In this document: positions 46,938-59,242 of the stretch, in pieces
Layout of the letters: each line of letters begins with the position of its first letter
How positions within the stretch are numbered: position 1 is the stretch's first letter
Assembly (NCBI GenBank): GCA_036429605.1
Contig: CM071591.1
Location: 434,001 to 498,000 of the forward strand
Origin: Cladobotryum mycophilum
Taxonomy: Eukaryota > Ascomycota > Sordariomycetes > Hypocreales > Hypocreaceae
DNA: 64,000 nucleotides
Direction: 5' to 3'
The notes under the pieces: generated by a model
Told to the model about the DNA's origin: nothing
The model's input: the letters and a program-made list of their open reading frames with translations, nothing else
Database searches by the model: none
Program-made: the position numbers and the translations under genes

Positions 46938-47943
46938 GGTGAGAGCTTATTCAGCAGTAACGAGTTGTGGTTTGTCGTATTCTCTTCTTAGTCGATCTCT
47001 TTGTGTATCTGTGTGTATGTGTGTGCCGTGTGTATGAAAGGATGTCTTTGTCGAAACGAATGAGCTTTAGACAAGTGAACAAGCAATGCAAACAAATTAC
47101 TAAAACAATGCAACAAGAGCGATTGTGGGTTTTCAGCGAAAGACTGATAGGAAAAGATGAGATGAAGAAGAAGAACTGAGAATGGAATTGTATGGAGAGA
47201 AAGACGGGGATGAGATGTGGGATCGACCACGGCCTTATATCTCTCTCAAACACTCGTTGTTCTTTGTGGGAGAGGCCAATGAGCCAGAGTGTGTTCACTT
47301 TGCAGCACCAGCACCAGCATGTAACCGATGGACCCATCCATTCACTTAGACGACTACCACACCACAGGTGCGTACGTACCCACACCCCCGGGATACGAGG
47401 TGAGTGTAGTAAAAATAACCAACCCTGCATTTTTGCATGGACCCCTGTCTCTCTCTCCCCCAAAGTGCCCCAATGGATGACCCATGTCCCAATGTTGCCG
47501 ACGACGTTGTCATCGGCGGCTGGGTCGAATGGGTCGGATGCATATGATTGGGGACGTTGTGGAGGGTACCCGCGTTTGGACAAGACCTTGCAGCTGGTGT
47601 TCCGTACAGCCGCCACCGCCTAAGCCAAGAGCAAAAAGGGCCAAAAAAAGAGAGAGGTCGGTCCACTCAAAGGCGGCCCAGCTTAAGCCCAGCTGCAGAG
47701 TAGGTACTCCGTAGAGAGAGAGACCTCAGACTCAGGCTCAGGTTCAGACAGTGATTCTAATTCTGACTTTTTCTTCCCTTCTTCCCCAGTCTTTTCTGTT
47801 TAGGCGAAGCGGGAGCCAGGGAGGGGACAAGAAGATGGCCCCGAGTTGCCAAGGATGCAAGGGTTTGCAGCAGGCAGGACAAAGCAGGTTGCAAAGCAGA
47901 GCGCCAGCATCGGAGCCAGCATGAGAGTGGCAACGAGGCATCA

Positions 47944-47972
47944 GAGTGAGTGAGTGAGTGAGTGAGTGAGTG
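47944..47972. repeat. (GAGT)n microsatellite
   Basis: About seven tandem GAGT units, visible directly in the sequence. Confidence 0.9.
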
Positions 47973-48661
47973 TCTAGTCGGTCTCCGTCAAAAGGGCCCC
48001 TGACTAGGCCGTTAGCGCGTAAACGTCGTGTTTCCACCAACGCAGCTCCAAGGAGAAGGGCTGCTTTAGGCTTGGAGAGAAGAAAAGAGGGTCTGGTCTA
48101 TTCAAGGGCCGTTTACGCGGGTTTAATGCTGACCAGTGGTTTCTTTGGTTTTTTTGTCTGTTTATTCCGTCTGGTTGTTTGATTCGACCGTTTGTACCCA
48201 AAAGTTGGATGATGGTGTTTTTCTTTTGTTTCTTTCCTGCCTGTCTTGTGTCTTGCCTTGTTGTTTCCCGCGCGGTTTCTTCTTTTTTTTTTTGCCTTAG
48301 TCATCAAGGAGAGACATATCCAAACACCCCTCCTCTCGCCCTCCTCCAGCGCCTCAACGCAAGGGCCGCTCTTCTGTAACACGGAGAAAAAAAGCCAATT
48401 GACCATCCATTTTGATCCAAAAGTATATGCATGTGCTGGACGAATACAGAAGGGAGAAACAGGGATCTCATGTTTTGAAATCCTTCGCAGGCTCAAGTGG
48501 GACAGGAACACTCAATCTTTTGCTTTCTTTTCCCCGGGATGCCATGTCCGGAACCTCATCCTATTAAGGAACAATAAGATTGGAAATACATCCTCCCATC
48601 CAATACAAATTGTAGCACTTGCTTAAACAGGATCTTTTGTGACAGTACAAGATTAGCAGTA

Positions 48662-48713
48662 GTTGTACCTGTCGTTGTACCTGTCGTTGTACTTGTCGTT
48701 GTACTTGTCGTTG
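48662..48713. repeat. 12-bp minisatellite
   Basis: Four tandem copies of GTTGTACCTGTC or GTTGTACTTGTC followed by GTTG. The first two copies carry C and the last two carry T at the same position. Confidence 0.92.
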
Positions 48714-51700
48714 ACCACCCAATATTGAAATTGATAATTGAACAAGAGTGGTCAAAGAGTCAATACTTTTTAATATTGGACGTTGAAACAAAGTAGTACA
48801 AAGTGTTGTTGGTTGGTTGGTGGTAGTAATGGTGGTGGTAAATACAAATCACTGCTGCCGGAAATGATTCAGTTTCCGCGGGTCCAATCCTGCCTCTGTC
48901 TCTGTCTCTGTCTCTGTCTCTTTCTGTCTTTCTCCCACTCATTGAAGAGACAGGCAGACTTGACTTGACTGACTTGACTTGACTTGCTTGGCGCTCATAA
49001 AGAGACTCCCGAGCTTGTGCTTAATGGGACAAGAGACAAGAGACACACCCCCATTCAGGCCACGGAACGAAAGAGGTAAGGAAGGGAAACAAACGCAGTC
49101 ACTCATCTTTACATTCGCCGCCAGTTCCGAATTTAGAAACGACATCCTTGGCAAACACACGCACACCAAAAAGAAGGTAGAAAAAAATAGATGGACGTCG
49201 TTTTCTTGGTGGGCTGGTGGGCTGGGCTGGTGGGGGGAGAAGAGGCAGGCCACGCGCTGTCACTCCTCCTCTCGTCTTCCCACTCGCACCGCACCGCTAT
49301 GCCCACGCACGCATCAGCACAATGAAGAACCGTGCAGACCATGTTAAGAGGGGCTCGCTCTTTGTTCTTGCAGTTTGCCGCCGTGAACAGTGCGGTGTGA
49401 ATTCTTTGCAGCAGCAAGCAGCAAGCAGCAAGACAGGCAGGGCAGGGCATGTGCGCGCGTAGAGACACAGACCATACCCAAGGACTGGAACATGTTCATC
49501 GTGATGAGTTGACGGATGGTGGTTTAGGCGCCAGCTCTGATCTCCCCATCTCACCTGGAGCCGCCGCCGGCGACGACGACGACAAGGACGACAAGGACGG
49601 CGCCGCATCCAGCTAGAATCTCAGACACAAACGGAAATCAGAGCAGCCAAACGCGTCGCCTCCCCCTAAAGAAACACCAAGAAACACCGGCCAGCCGCCA
49701 GGCCAGCAGTAGCAGCCGCTGAGGATGGCGCTGGGCGTGCATTGGGAACGGGGAACTTACAGCGAGTGTGGTGCGCCAAATCACCCTGTAATGTTTTGCT
49801 TTTTTCCTATCCGGGCCTTAGGTCGGGTACCTTGCACCATATGACATAATGCATACGTTGCAAAGTACCACAAGTACCTGCACCTGCACCTCACCTGCTG
49901 AAAAGGCTGGGCGGTAGAGAAGTTTTTTCCACCGTGGCGTCATCATCTGAATCGCTTTTCGGGAAACACGAAACGACCTAAAAGAAACAAGTAAAAAAAA
50001 ATGGATGACCCTTCTTTTTTCTGGGTATTTTTCAGGTAGGGAGCTTCTAGACTGTAACAAGTATTTTCTTATTTTCTTACTTTTTTTAATTCTTTTTTAT
50101 TCTTTTTTTTTTTTTTTTTTTTACCCCCGTGTAACTGCAGCAAGTCCAATCCTTCCTGCCAAAGTGACAACTGCCATTGGACAATGCAGATACTAACCTA
50201 GAATGGTGCTCCGAGTTCGCAGAGTGCAGGCTCTGTTCTGTTCTGTTCTGTTCCTCTCACATTTGTTTGTTTTTTTCACTCGCTAGTCTCATGCTTTGAC
50301 ACACAAACACCACCACTCATTGTTCACAAATCACACTTTCAGGCGTCTGCACTCTGCAATGCCAACAAACCATGACATGTCTTAGTTTTCTCAAAACTCC
50401 GCGACTCGCGCTGCTTTCCAGTCATAGCCGCTGGCTGGCAGGTACAAGTAAATCATCAACGTTACAGTACAGCGTTCGGGGCGGCTGGGCTGGGCTGGGT
50501 TGGTCTTAGAGACACTTGTCGACACTGAGCACTTCATTAGGTACTCAAATCAACTCATCCATAAAGAGAAGAGACATGGAGAGAAAAAAATAATCCATGA
50601 TATAATTAGCCGTGTCTTATACTTCCCCATTGAGAATCGCGCGCCAAGTGGTTGGCTGTCCTGCTCCGGTATTAGCTGCGGTCGCCCTCTCAAGCCCTCC
50701 GTCCACAGAAGTGCACGCTTCGGGTGGCCACCCGATTCCAGAACAAGGGTCCTCCTGGGGCTGAGGATTGCTTTTCTGACAGGGGTATGCCTTGGACTGG
50801 ACGCTGTCTGGCTGACGATGCAGGACGGAAGTGGATTGGGGGACAGCTGGGCGGCTTGAGTGGGCAACCTGAATGATGGCCCTCTCAAGCCTCCCTCTCG
50901 TGCCTCTTTCCTCTCTCTAACCTCTGCCTGCTGTTCGGATCGGACGAGACGGGTTGGGACTGCAGCCACCAGCCAAGTTCAGGTCGGGATGCGCCCCGTC
51001 AAGCACCTTCAATTTCTCTCATGCAGCCATAACGAGGCCTTCCTGGCCAACGCATCCATGTCACCCTCCTCTGAAGTCGACCTGATTTCAAGGACGGACA
51101 GAGATGGTGGGATCCTGCCATCCTGATAATTTAACATGTACTGGGGGGTTGGTTTTGGGTTGAGCAGAGTGGCAAGGTCAGATCGGTCCGCCAGCACAGA
51201 TCTGAGTCGCACTGGGGGGCTCCGTGATTTACATCACCATACAAATTCGGATCCCTCTAAAAGGCTTTCTCTGCGAATAAAAAAAAATCAGGATCGCCAA
51301 TAAGATCAAGGGGCTTACAAGGCCAGCCTCTTGCCCTTGTAAGACATTTCTTCCGCCATTCTGATCGCATTCTATCGACAGGACTAACGACTTGAAGAGA
51401 TCGTATACGATGGCCGATGACCCTTTAATTTGGGGTCCGTACAGGGTGCGTTTGCAGATAGATTCTACAGGTATGTTGCAAATTCCATCATTGTGACTGA
51501 CCATGATGTGTAGAGTATGAAATGGCTCTATTTTCCTCGGCAACTATGTGCACGTTGCATTTACGAGGTCATCCCATCCGGAAATAATGCAACCATCAAC
51601 AACGGATCCGGCCTCCGCCACGTCTTGGTTAACCTTGATTCCGACCTTGTTTTTTTCTTGTCCACTTGGAGTATGTATTTGCATGACTATTCTACTGCAT

Positions 51701-52632
51701 CTACTAGTTTGGTGACCAAGATGTAGTGGCTAGGTTGAACAGCTCGTCATTGTCAAGGGAGGGCTTCTCTGTTTTTTTCTCTCCCTCATTCTCCCTCTTT
51801 TCGTGCTACAACTGCGGTTGAATACGAGGTGCCCGACTTCATCTTGCATGAAAAAGCACCACTAACCCCACCACCCATCATGAGGCTTGTCATGGAACCA
51901 TCAGTGTCATTGGTTCCGGCGTGGCTTAGATTCCTTTTCTTAACTTGCAGTAGCCTATCCGATGAGCAAAAAGAAAAACGAGCTTGGGCAAAAGGGACAC
52001 TGGTTCGATGCAAGGTCACACAAGCTCACAATCAGTAACCAACCACAACCCACAGCATCCCGTATTCAAGAGGTTGACATTAAAAAAGACGGTGGCTAAG
52101 GGGATCAATCGATCAGTTGAAAAAACGTGGTTGCGTGGGAATCCATTTGTCCGCTCATTCATTACCCAACAACATCCCATCGGGCCTCGTGTTTAAATGT
52201 AATTATAGCATCATTGTTGTTGGGCAGGGAGAAGAACTATCGCATTGAGAGGGTGAACCCTCGTCTATGCACGTCATCTCAATCCACCCTGACACCCATC
52301 ATTCCATTTGCTTTTTTAGTAGCATCACCATTGCATCGCATCGCTCGCTCGCTTGAGAATTTTTTTTTTTTTTTTTTTTTTGGTTTTGCTCGTACTTGCT
52401 TTTACAAAAATTCCCTCCTTGCGTCAAAGGGCTGGGCTGGGGCCCACGGGTTCCACCACATGGACTCCACCAACCTTGTCAAACCTGTTTACCTGATGCT
52501 AATGGCTCACAGGAAGATCCCTGGGCAGCCATGCTTTCGGCCTTTTTACCCCCTTTGATGGGTTGATAATACCAAGCACTCACATGCTGTGTACCTCGAT
52601 ACGAGAAGATCAGACCAAAACTGAGCAGAGTT

Positions 52633-53690
52633 TTACTGGTTGATCAGCACGTAATCGGAGCCGTGCTTTGCCGACCTCCTGATCTACTTAGCACTGCCTG
52701 GTTTGCATCACTCATCGGATGCACGGCTCCACCCAGGGGCTTGATTTCCTTGTCCGCCGCGAGCTGCAGCATCTCTTCTATTTTCTCGGGGTTCCGAGCA
52801 GTGACCCCCGCGATTTTCTTGTTGTCCAAGATGAGGCTGCCGGGGAAGGAGAGCACAGTTGCTTCGGGGATGCCAATTTGTACGAGTGTACCGTTGTACT
52901 TGAGCATCCCGAGATAATCCCCATAAGGCATCTCCGAGGGGTTGGCAAATGTTGGTAAGACCACCGGGTCCAAAGGGATGCCTCCCGAGTGGGCAGTTAC
53001 ATGTGTCTCTCCTCATTTCTCCCCTTTGCATTTACATGTGAGATGGTACAGTCAAGACTACGAGGTCAAACTTTTTGTTATTCTTCTTAGCCCAGTCTTG
53101 TCTTTCGATGTGGCGATGTACTCATCCGTGTCTAGATTCAGGTCATCGTTCCTCTTGGACGCCGTTCTCGATTTTACGACTACCTCATCGGAGCCCATGG
53201 CCTTTGCAAATAGTACAGCGAAGTGGCCCTCGCCGCCTACGCTCACGATGCCAATGTTCTTCCCCGGCCCGGCCCCATAATGCCTCAACAGCGTGCACGC
53301 TGTCAATCCGGCCCCAGGTCTCCGGGATCTTGACCACGAAATGATCCGGACGGCTGTGGTAAAGGGCGTATCCACCATGCGCATTGTGCTCGTTACGGTG
53401 CCGCGTGTGTACGCAAAGGCGCGGTTTGGTTTGTGGTCATCGCACGGGTTGCGGGGTCCATCGCGACCGAGACAGGCGTCCATCTACGCACCGGCGCCGA
53501 AGTCCACTTTGAAGCCGTTCTGGATTTGGGTGCCAACTTGGACGTCAATGTCGGTCTCTTCCGATTACTGGGTTCATGTTCTTTCCAGACCATGGTACCA
53601 TTGCCAGCAGAGAGTTCTTTGGCTGAACAGTCTTTACATTTGTAGTCGATTGCCACGTGATGTGTACAGTAGGTTTTCTTGCTGCTGTGT
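52633..53690 (-). pseudogene. Decayed CAD-type zinc alcohol dehydrogenase (ADH6-like)
   Basis: Read on the minus strand, pieces of an NADP-dependent alcohol/cinnamyl-alcohol dehydrogenase appear in order. They are a degraded catalytic-zinc segment (CKDCS, about 53635), GTQIQNGFKV, RDGPRNPCDDHKPNR, LRHYGAGPGKNIGIVSVGGE (the nucleotide-binding segment, with GEGHF where GLGHF is usual), SRTASKRNDDL, then LDPVVLPTFANPSEMPYGDY, LVQIGIPE, NPEKIEEMLQLAADKEIKPL and a C-terminal YVLINQ before TAA at 52633. Several frameshifts, a stop after FKVDFGAGA and missing zinc ligands show it is dead. The breaks are not limited to homopolymer runs, unlike those in the aminopeptidase and wall protein genes. The N-terminal boundary is approximate. 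Confidence 0.85.
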
Positions 53691-54599
53691 TTGCTCCTCA
53701 TGGATTTGCTATTAGTGATGAACACTTACTAGGTGAAAATATATGATGCTTGCACTCTCCCTCTACTCATTGTCAGCCAAAGCCTGTTGTCTAACTAGAT
53801 AACCTACCAGCATCGAATGAATGAGGACCATTGTACTGTTATCTCTTACTGACAGCATGTTCTCATAGGCAACCACTTTGTTGATGGTAATCCTCGTAAT
53901 ACAGGGTAGTGTTAACCATGAGACCAGCCTCGCAAGTGGTAGTAGATACAAATTGCCTAGCCGATGTCTTATCTACCCGCGGGTATCTACTAACCTCGGT
54001 ATGCGTTGTTGCATGCGTGTACGGAGTAAAGGTCGCGATGTTGCGCGATCTGCTTTTTAAGGAATGCGGGTACAGATGCGACAACTACCGAATGGCATTG
54101 TGAACAACCAACATCACGGCAATTATTGGAGTTGTTTGAGGTTGGTAACTTTATTCTCCACCTGCGAGATTTTCAATCAACCAACATGATGATAAACCAC
54201 CCTACTCCGCAGGTGTAGCAGATTGCTGCGGCAAATCGGGGCTATTGTATGCTCTGGTTTGTACTCGAAGAATAAGAGAGATATTTTGATATGGTACAGA
54301 AAAACATCACTAATTCTTTTTCTTTTTCTTTTCTTTTTAGCGTGCTGTTTGAAGAGGGACAAAAATGTTGTTTCTGAGAACCTGTACCTTTGTACTCTAT
54401 ATCTATGAGTGATCCCCCCCCCCCCGAAAATAGAAAGGGACAATAGGAAACAAAAGCACAACATAACAATCACTATGGCAATAAGAGAGCCTTTTCTTCC
54501 TTCCTTCCGGTATAAATGACATTGGCTGAATTGATGTAAGGTAGAGATTTTGGAAATACCTAGAAGCTAGGGACGGAAAAATTCATTGGGCAAAAAGAC
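53691..54599. other. Intergenic region between the dehydrogenase remnant and tRNA-Ser
   Basis: No gene recognised. Contains a run of 12 C at 54414-54425. Confidence 0.5.
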
Positions 54600-54610
54600 A
54601 AAAAAGAAAA
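54600..54610 (-). terminator. RNA polymerase III terminator of tRNA-Ser
   Basis: On the minus strand the tRNA 3' end is followed four bases later by TTTTCTTTTTT, a standard Pol III stop. Confidence 0.8.
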
Positions 54611-54614
54611 TGCT

Positions 54615-54695
54615 CGACAAAGACAGGATTCGAACCTGCGCGACCGAAGTCATGTGATTTCGAGTCACACCCATTAACCACTCTGGCACTTTGTC
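54615..54695 (-). tRNA. tRNA-Ser (CGA), no intron
   Basis: The acceptor stem GACAAAG pairs with CTTTGTC, followed by discriminator G. The anticodon stem TGTGA/TCACA encloses the loop CTCGAAA, giving anticodon CGA (reads UCG). A long variable arm (TGACTTCGGTCGC) marks it as a class II tRNA, and the T arm is GCAGG-TTCGAAT-CCTGT. Length 81 nt, the usual serine size. Confidence 0.95.
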
Positions 54696-56880
54696 TTAAG
54701 GAGCACCTTGTTGGAATATCTTGCCTAAATCTGCATTATGTAGCAGGGTAATTTGGCAAAACTTGAAATGAGTGAGGCATCTCAATTTCAAGCCACCTCA
54801 TTGAGCTTGGGAGGTTTCTCTAAATACTCGCACAATAAAATGTTTTCCTTTGTTACCTTGGATTCCTCAAATTACCCTGAAATTTTTACGTTGCTCTGGG
54901 TCCCTCGTGTTCTTCGGCACTCAGATTTCATCAGTTCAGGAACTTTGCCCTTGATCATCTATGACAGCTGCTCCGGGTACACGCCATTGATGGTAGTAGA
55001 AGCTGATGTAGAACTCTGAATCTGATATTTTATTTCATGCTTCTACCTACTTAAATATTCATTGCATACTTATACCCATGTGCTTAACCACTCTCATCTA
55101 GTAAAAAGGTTCCTTTTGTGATTCTACGGCGCCTTTGCTGGAGGAAGCCTTGCTAGAGTCGTGGAATTGACACGAGACTCAAGCTAAATGCCCTGTTGGA
55201 AAGTCATCTTTGAATGGAAGATGGACAAAATATCGTTTCGTGCTTGGCTGAGGAACTCCCCGACACTCACGGATCCCCAGTGGGATTGAAGAGGGAGACA
55301 CTTCGGCTAAGCTGCCTCACCTCTTATAACAAGGTGTCAAAATGGTTCAAAGATATGGACGCGAAGTTGCGGTCTAGATCGAGGTACAGGCATCGGGTCG
55401 TCGATGAATGAAGCGTCGGGATTGGCACCTTTACTCTTCTCAAACTTGTGATTAGAAGGCAGTATGTGCTTGCATTTCTCAACAGCTTAGGTTCATGGAT
55501 ATATTTTGTCCAATCCAAGACCTGGCCATAGATTTCTGCCTCAAAAAAGTGAAAACCAGGCCATAAATTGCTTTCCCTTCGAAATTCCATCTTCTTCCCT
55601 CATGCCGCTTCGTCTGTTGACCAATTTCATTCCTCATCCAACTCATGAGAGTAACCAACCTTTACTCCATCATTCAACCTTGACTTTCGCATCATTCCAT
55701 CCAACCTCAATCATAAATCAAATATGCATTTGATCGAGAGGCATCGTCTCTTGCGAGGTTTATCATAGCTGGAGTTAGTCGCAGTGTATTGCCCGCCCTT
55801 CTAGAGACACAGAGCGTGCTCACATGTAGATGGCATCTTTATCGGAGAAGCTCAAGCCCCCGTAAGAATGAAAGATGCGACATGACTGAGAAAAGACCAT
55901 GTATTACCCCTTGAGATCAGATCAGATCCGCTACTTGGAATGAGCTGGCAATCATGTTGCTTCCTTTATTGTCCGAGGCTCACACGTTGACCTAGATCGG
56001 AACAACCGCTCTTTATTTTGCAGCAATTCTGGCTCTCTGGTGGTAGAAGTGGATAAATACGGCCATACTACTTGGTTTAAATCCAGCTAGAATAACCTCG
56101 CCTTCAGGAGTTTCTACACGAGGTTAGACAACACATCCCCTTTTTTCTCTCTTTCCAACATATCGCTCGTCAACTTTGCCAAGATACTTTGGTCTTGATA
56201 TGATTTGCTACTAATGCAAATGATACACCTAGAACTGGCCATCTTCTCAGATGATAGCCTGAGGAAGGTAGGCATTATTTCTCAGAGAAAGACAGACAAA
56301 TTGCACGGTTATCACCTAGGCACCGATGAGTATATCGAGGTCTGATAAAGGGTTCTAGCGGTGCACATGGAGAGAGTCTGGGCTCACTCACTATTAAATA
56401 TTTACGTCGGCGAGTTCGAATCGGTACCATGCGAGAAACATGGAACAAGGTGCCAGACTTGGAGTTCTATACCGGCTTGACGATTGCCGTCATCACTGGC
56501 TTGAGGGTGGAGCGATAGTCACAAATTAAGGAAAGCAGAGCTCCTAAATTGATGAACTTCAAGTTCAGAGATACGATGGAGATGTAGAAGAACGAGGGCA
56601 TGACGGGTAACATAGGGAATCTAGAGTAACACTGAATATACAGTTGCATGGAGAATATTGAGAAATATGAGGAATCTGAAGTAGTATGAGGGACCCAGAG
56701 AGATATGGGGAGTGTAGGGTTCAAGTACGATATCTGCCGCCATACTTGACGTCGTTTGTGGTCTTGACGTCCATATCATCAAAGATCTAAGATACTCACA
56801 AGAGGCATAGAAGCGCATTCATCCCCAGCAAAAAGCCTACGGTTCATTTGATTGGGAAGAGCATAACAGTACAATATCCA

Positions 56881-57070
56881 ACACACCCTACACTCTGTCC
56901 TAACTCGTAAGGTCTAACCCTAGCCCGCGTCTTTAGGATCTGTTGAGACACCGTGATGCCATAAAAAGAACATGTACCACACACCCTGATCTTATCCCTA
57001 ACGCCTAAGCACTAACCCTATGCCAAAGACCAACCTAGCCCGCGTCTTTGGGATGTATTGGAAGATCGTG
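56881..57070. repeat. Imperfect tandem duplication with a CCCGCGTCTTT core
   Basis: Copies at 56881-56955 and 56979-57070 both start ACACACCCT, contain a TAACCCTA-type segment, share CTAGCCCGCGTCTTT followed by an AGGAT or GGGAT variant, and end CGTG. The second copy has extra bases. Origin is unknown; it could be a diverged repeat-element fragment. Confidence 0.75.
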
Positions 57071-59227
57071 GACCTGGTGAGGGGTAACAAAATGCTCGTG
57101 GTTCATGTTCATGATTCATTTTCCGATTAGAATGCAATAGTGGAAAATCGTGATTTCACCCAAGTGTTTGCGTTTCTGCTGCAAGTACGATTCTGCTTGG
57201 CTTCTAAGTTGTCGAGTGTAAAGGTATGCTTAGATAAAATGCCTGGTTTCTCATCCACCCCCTTATCCCACGTGGCCGGAAGCAAACTGTCAAGTTGTTC
57301 AACCGGACCTTTTTTTTTTTTTTTTTTTTGGAGCAAGTCGGATGCCCTCAAGTAGATACTCGCTAAGAAGGGAAGCATCGGAGGCACCACTCTGTCCACT
57401 TCAAGGCGAGTACTGCTGAGGTTTTAGTCGCATCGCCAAGCGCTATGATGGTGCCCTTCCTGGAGTAATGGTGACGAGACACTTCGTGTTTCTGCGCGCC
57501 GGCAAGGACGGATTGCCGTGTGGTTCATTTAATTGCAGACATCTGATCGCGGATGTTTGCCAAAGTTAAAACGAAACCCGGCCGGGGTCCATTAGGGGGT
57601 ACCTGCTTTGTTCTTTGCGAGAGACATGAATGTGGAGGGAATCGCAGAAGCGGTAGCAGTGGACGATGAATAGCGGTAGTGAATTGTCTTCCTCGAGCGC
57701 TGCTTTGACTTTTCTCAGAACGACGTCCTGATGAATGCCAACAGACATAATGGCTGAGCTTCTGCTCCTTGCCCATTGAGAGAGCAGATGACCTGGTGGA
57801 GTGCAATAATTGTATCGTGTTGGAGATCAGGTATATTGGCGAATTGCGAGCAGTGAATGAACCCGTTACGACGCAAGAAGTGGACATGATGATTCCCATG
57901 TTACTATCTGCGGGATGCAACACGTAACATCAGCTCGTTCTGCCATCTTGTTGGTGAGCTCCATAGTGAGTGGTGCATCGAAGGATAGAAAGGGGGACAC
58001 GCCCCCCATTATCCGTAAAACATGTACCCGCTATCTGGATAATATGTCGTGCTTTTGATAGACTTGGGACATTGGTGGTGGTAACCTCCTTGCGTGAATC
58101 TCGTCGGGCGTGGAGGGGGAGACAATTCTCATTTGAGAAGATGGAATGCTTGGCTATGCTATTCATTGGGGACACAAGAAGAAGATATAGGGATTTCTCT
58201 GGGATCCAAGTCCCAAGGAGTGGTTCATGAGTCGATTGACGAAGCTTCAGGGCCGGTGGCTGTTTTTGGTCGATAATGTGAGCTCGAAAGGCAGCAAACG
58301 CTTCCATCTATTAACAGGGTTCACGATGAGCGTTGTCGTGTGCGGATTTCTGTCCCCTCCTGGGGGCCTGATACTATCCGGGTGATGAGCATGTATTCCG
58401 TATGGTCTTGTTGGTATTGGCGGAGCACTTACTTCAGAAGCTTTGTTCCTATTTCAGTGTAGAATTCTCAAACGTTTCAAGTCTGTTTGGCTGATATTAA
58501 GTATATGAATGCGAGAACCAAGTGAATTAAGCTGCAGCTTGCCGTTGCTGAAACTACGTCTTGTAGTCGGCTGTGACTGAACGTCGAGGGGGCTTGAGTT
58601 GTAGAAGAGAGAGATGGATGAATTATGGGGGAAACGGTTATTAAATACATGGAAGAGAAGAGAAGAAAGAAGAAAGAGGGAAAGAAGAACAATAAGATGA
58701 GAAAAGAAGAGTGACTGCTATTGTTGCCTATTCTTCTCTTCATGATGCAGTCTAGCTCACATGGCTGCAATGCCATTAACCTGATTGTTAACACTGGACC
58801 ACTGCATCATCCCGAGCATACTTGCCATTCACAGGCAACACCTCAGGCATCAGCCTCTCCATCACTATTCACTTCGACGACCTCGATTAAGCGATGAAGA
58901 ATGTCTATCCTTTAACAACACGCAAATCAAGAGCCATCAAGATCTGAAAAGGAGAGTTATCACAAATCGCATCAATAATAGACAAAAAAGTCTCGCCTCA
59001 TTCGGTATATTAAGTCTCAATTTCACAACATACGTGGCCAAACGGCCGGATATCCTTCCATACATACATTCCCCAAACCCCTCAAAACACAATCCTTCTC
59101 CTCGAAACCCCCGTCCTTGAAACCAACCAGCCCATTAAACAACAACAAATCTCGCCAAAAACCACCAGTGTAACGCTTTTTTACTGTTTGAACAATTGTA
59201 AATCAGAATGTGAGATGGATCCTTGGA

Positions 59228-59240
59228 CCCCCCCCCCCCC
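59228..59240. repeat. C13 homopolymer just past a stop codon
   Basis: Thirteen C on the plus strand (G on the coding strand) two bases downstream of the acetate transporter stop. Slippage here would not change the protein. Confidence 0.9.
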
Positions 59241-59242
59241 AT

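Larger units (their letters stand above)
46938..52632. other. Gene-free stretch of 5.7 kb with simple repeats
   Basis: Begins with the wall protein promoter. No gene or RNA recognised after that. Simple sequences include (GAGT)n at 47944-47972, a 12-bp minisatellite at 48662-48713, CTCTGT repeats near 48892-48920, GACTT repeats near 48957-48985, AGCAGCA repeats near 49407-49434, T20 at 50103-50122, TTCTG repeats near 50233-50250 and T22 at 52360-52381. Confidence 0.55.
54696..59242. other. Gene-free stretch of 4.5 kb
   Basis: No gene recognised. It contains an imperfect tandem duplication (56881-57070), a T20 run (57310-57329) and, at its right end, a run of 13 C (59228-59240) two bases from the acetate transporter stop. 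Short open frames have no family features. Confidence 0.5.

Noticed and set aside
46951..47616. Minus-strand frame just upstream of the wall protein gene
   Set aside because: Lies in the expected promoter/leader; no motifs and ordinary composition.
56405..56450. tRNA-like GTTCGAATC near 56416
   Set aside because: No matching acceptor, D or anticodon stems around it.
56915..57022. Interstitial telomere array
   Set aside because: Only isolated TAACCCTA pieces, no tandem TTAGGG units.
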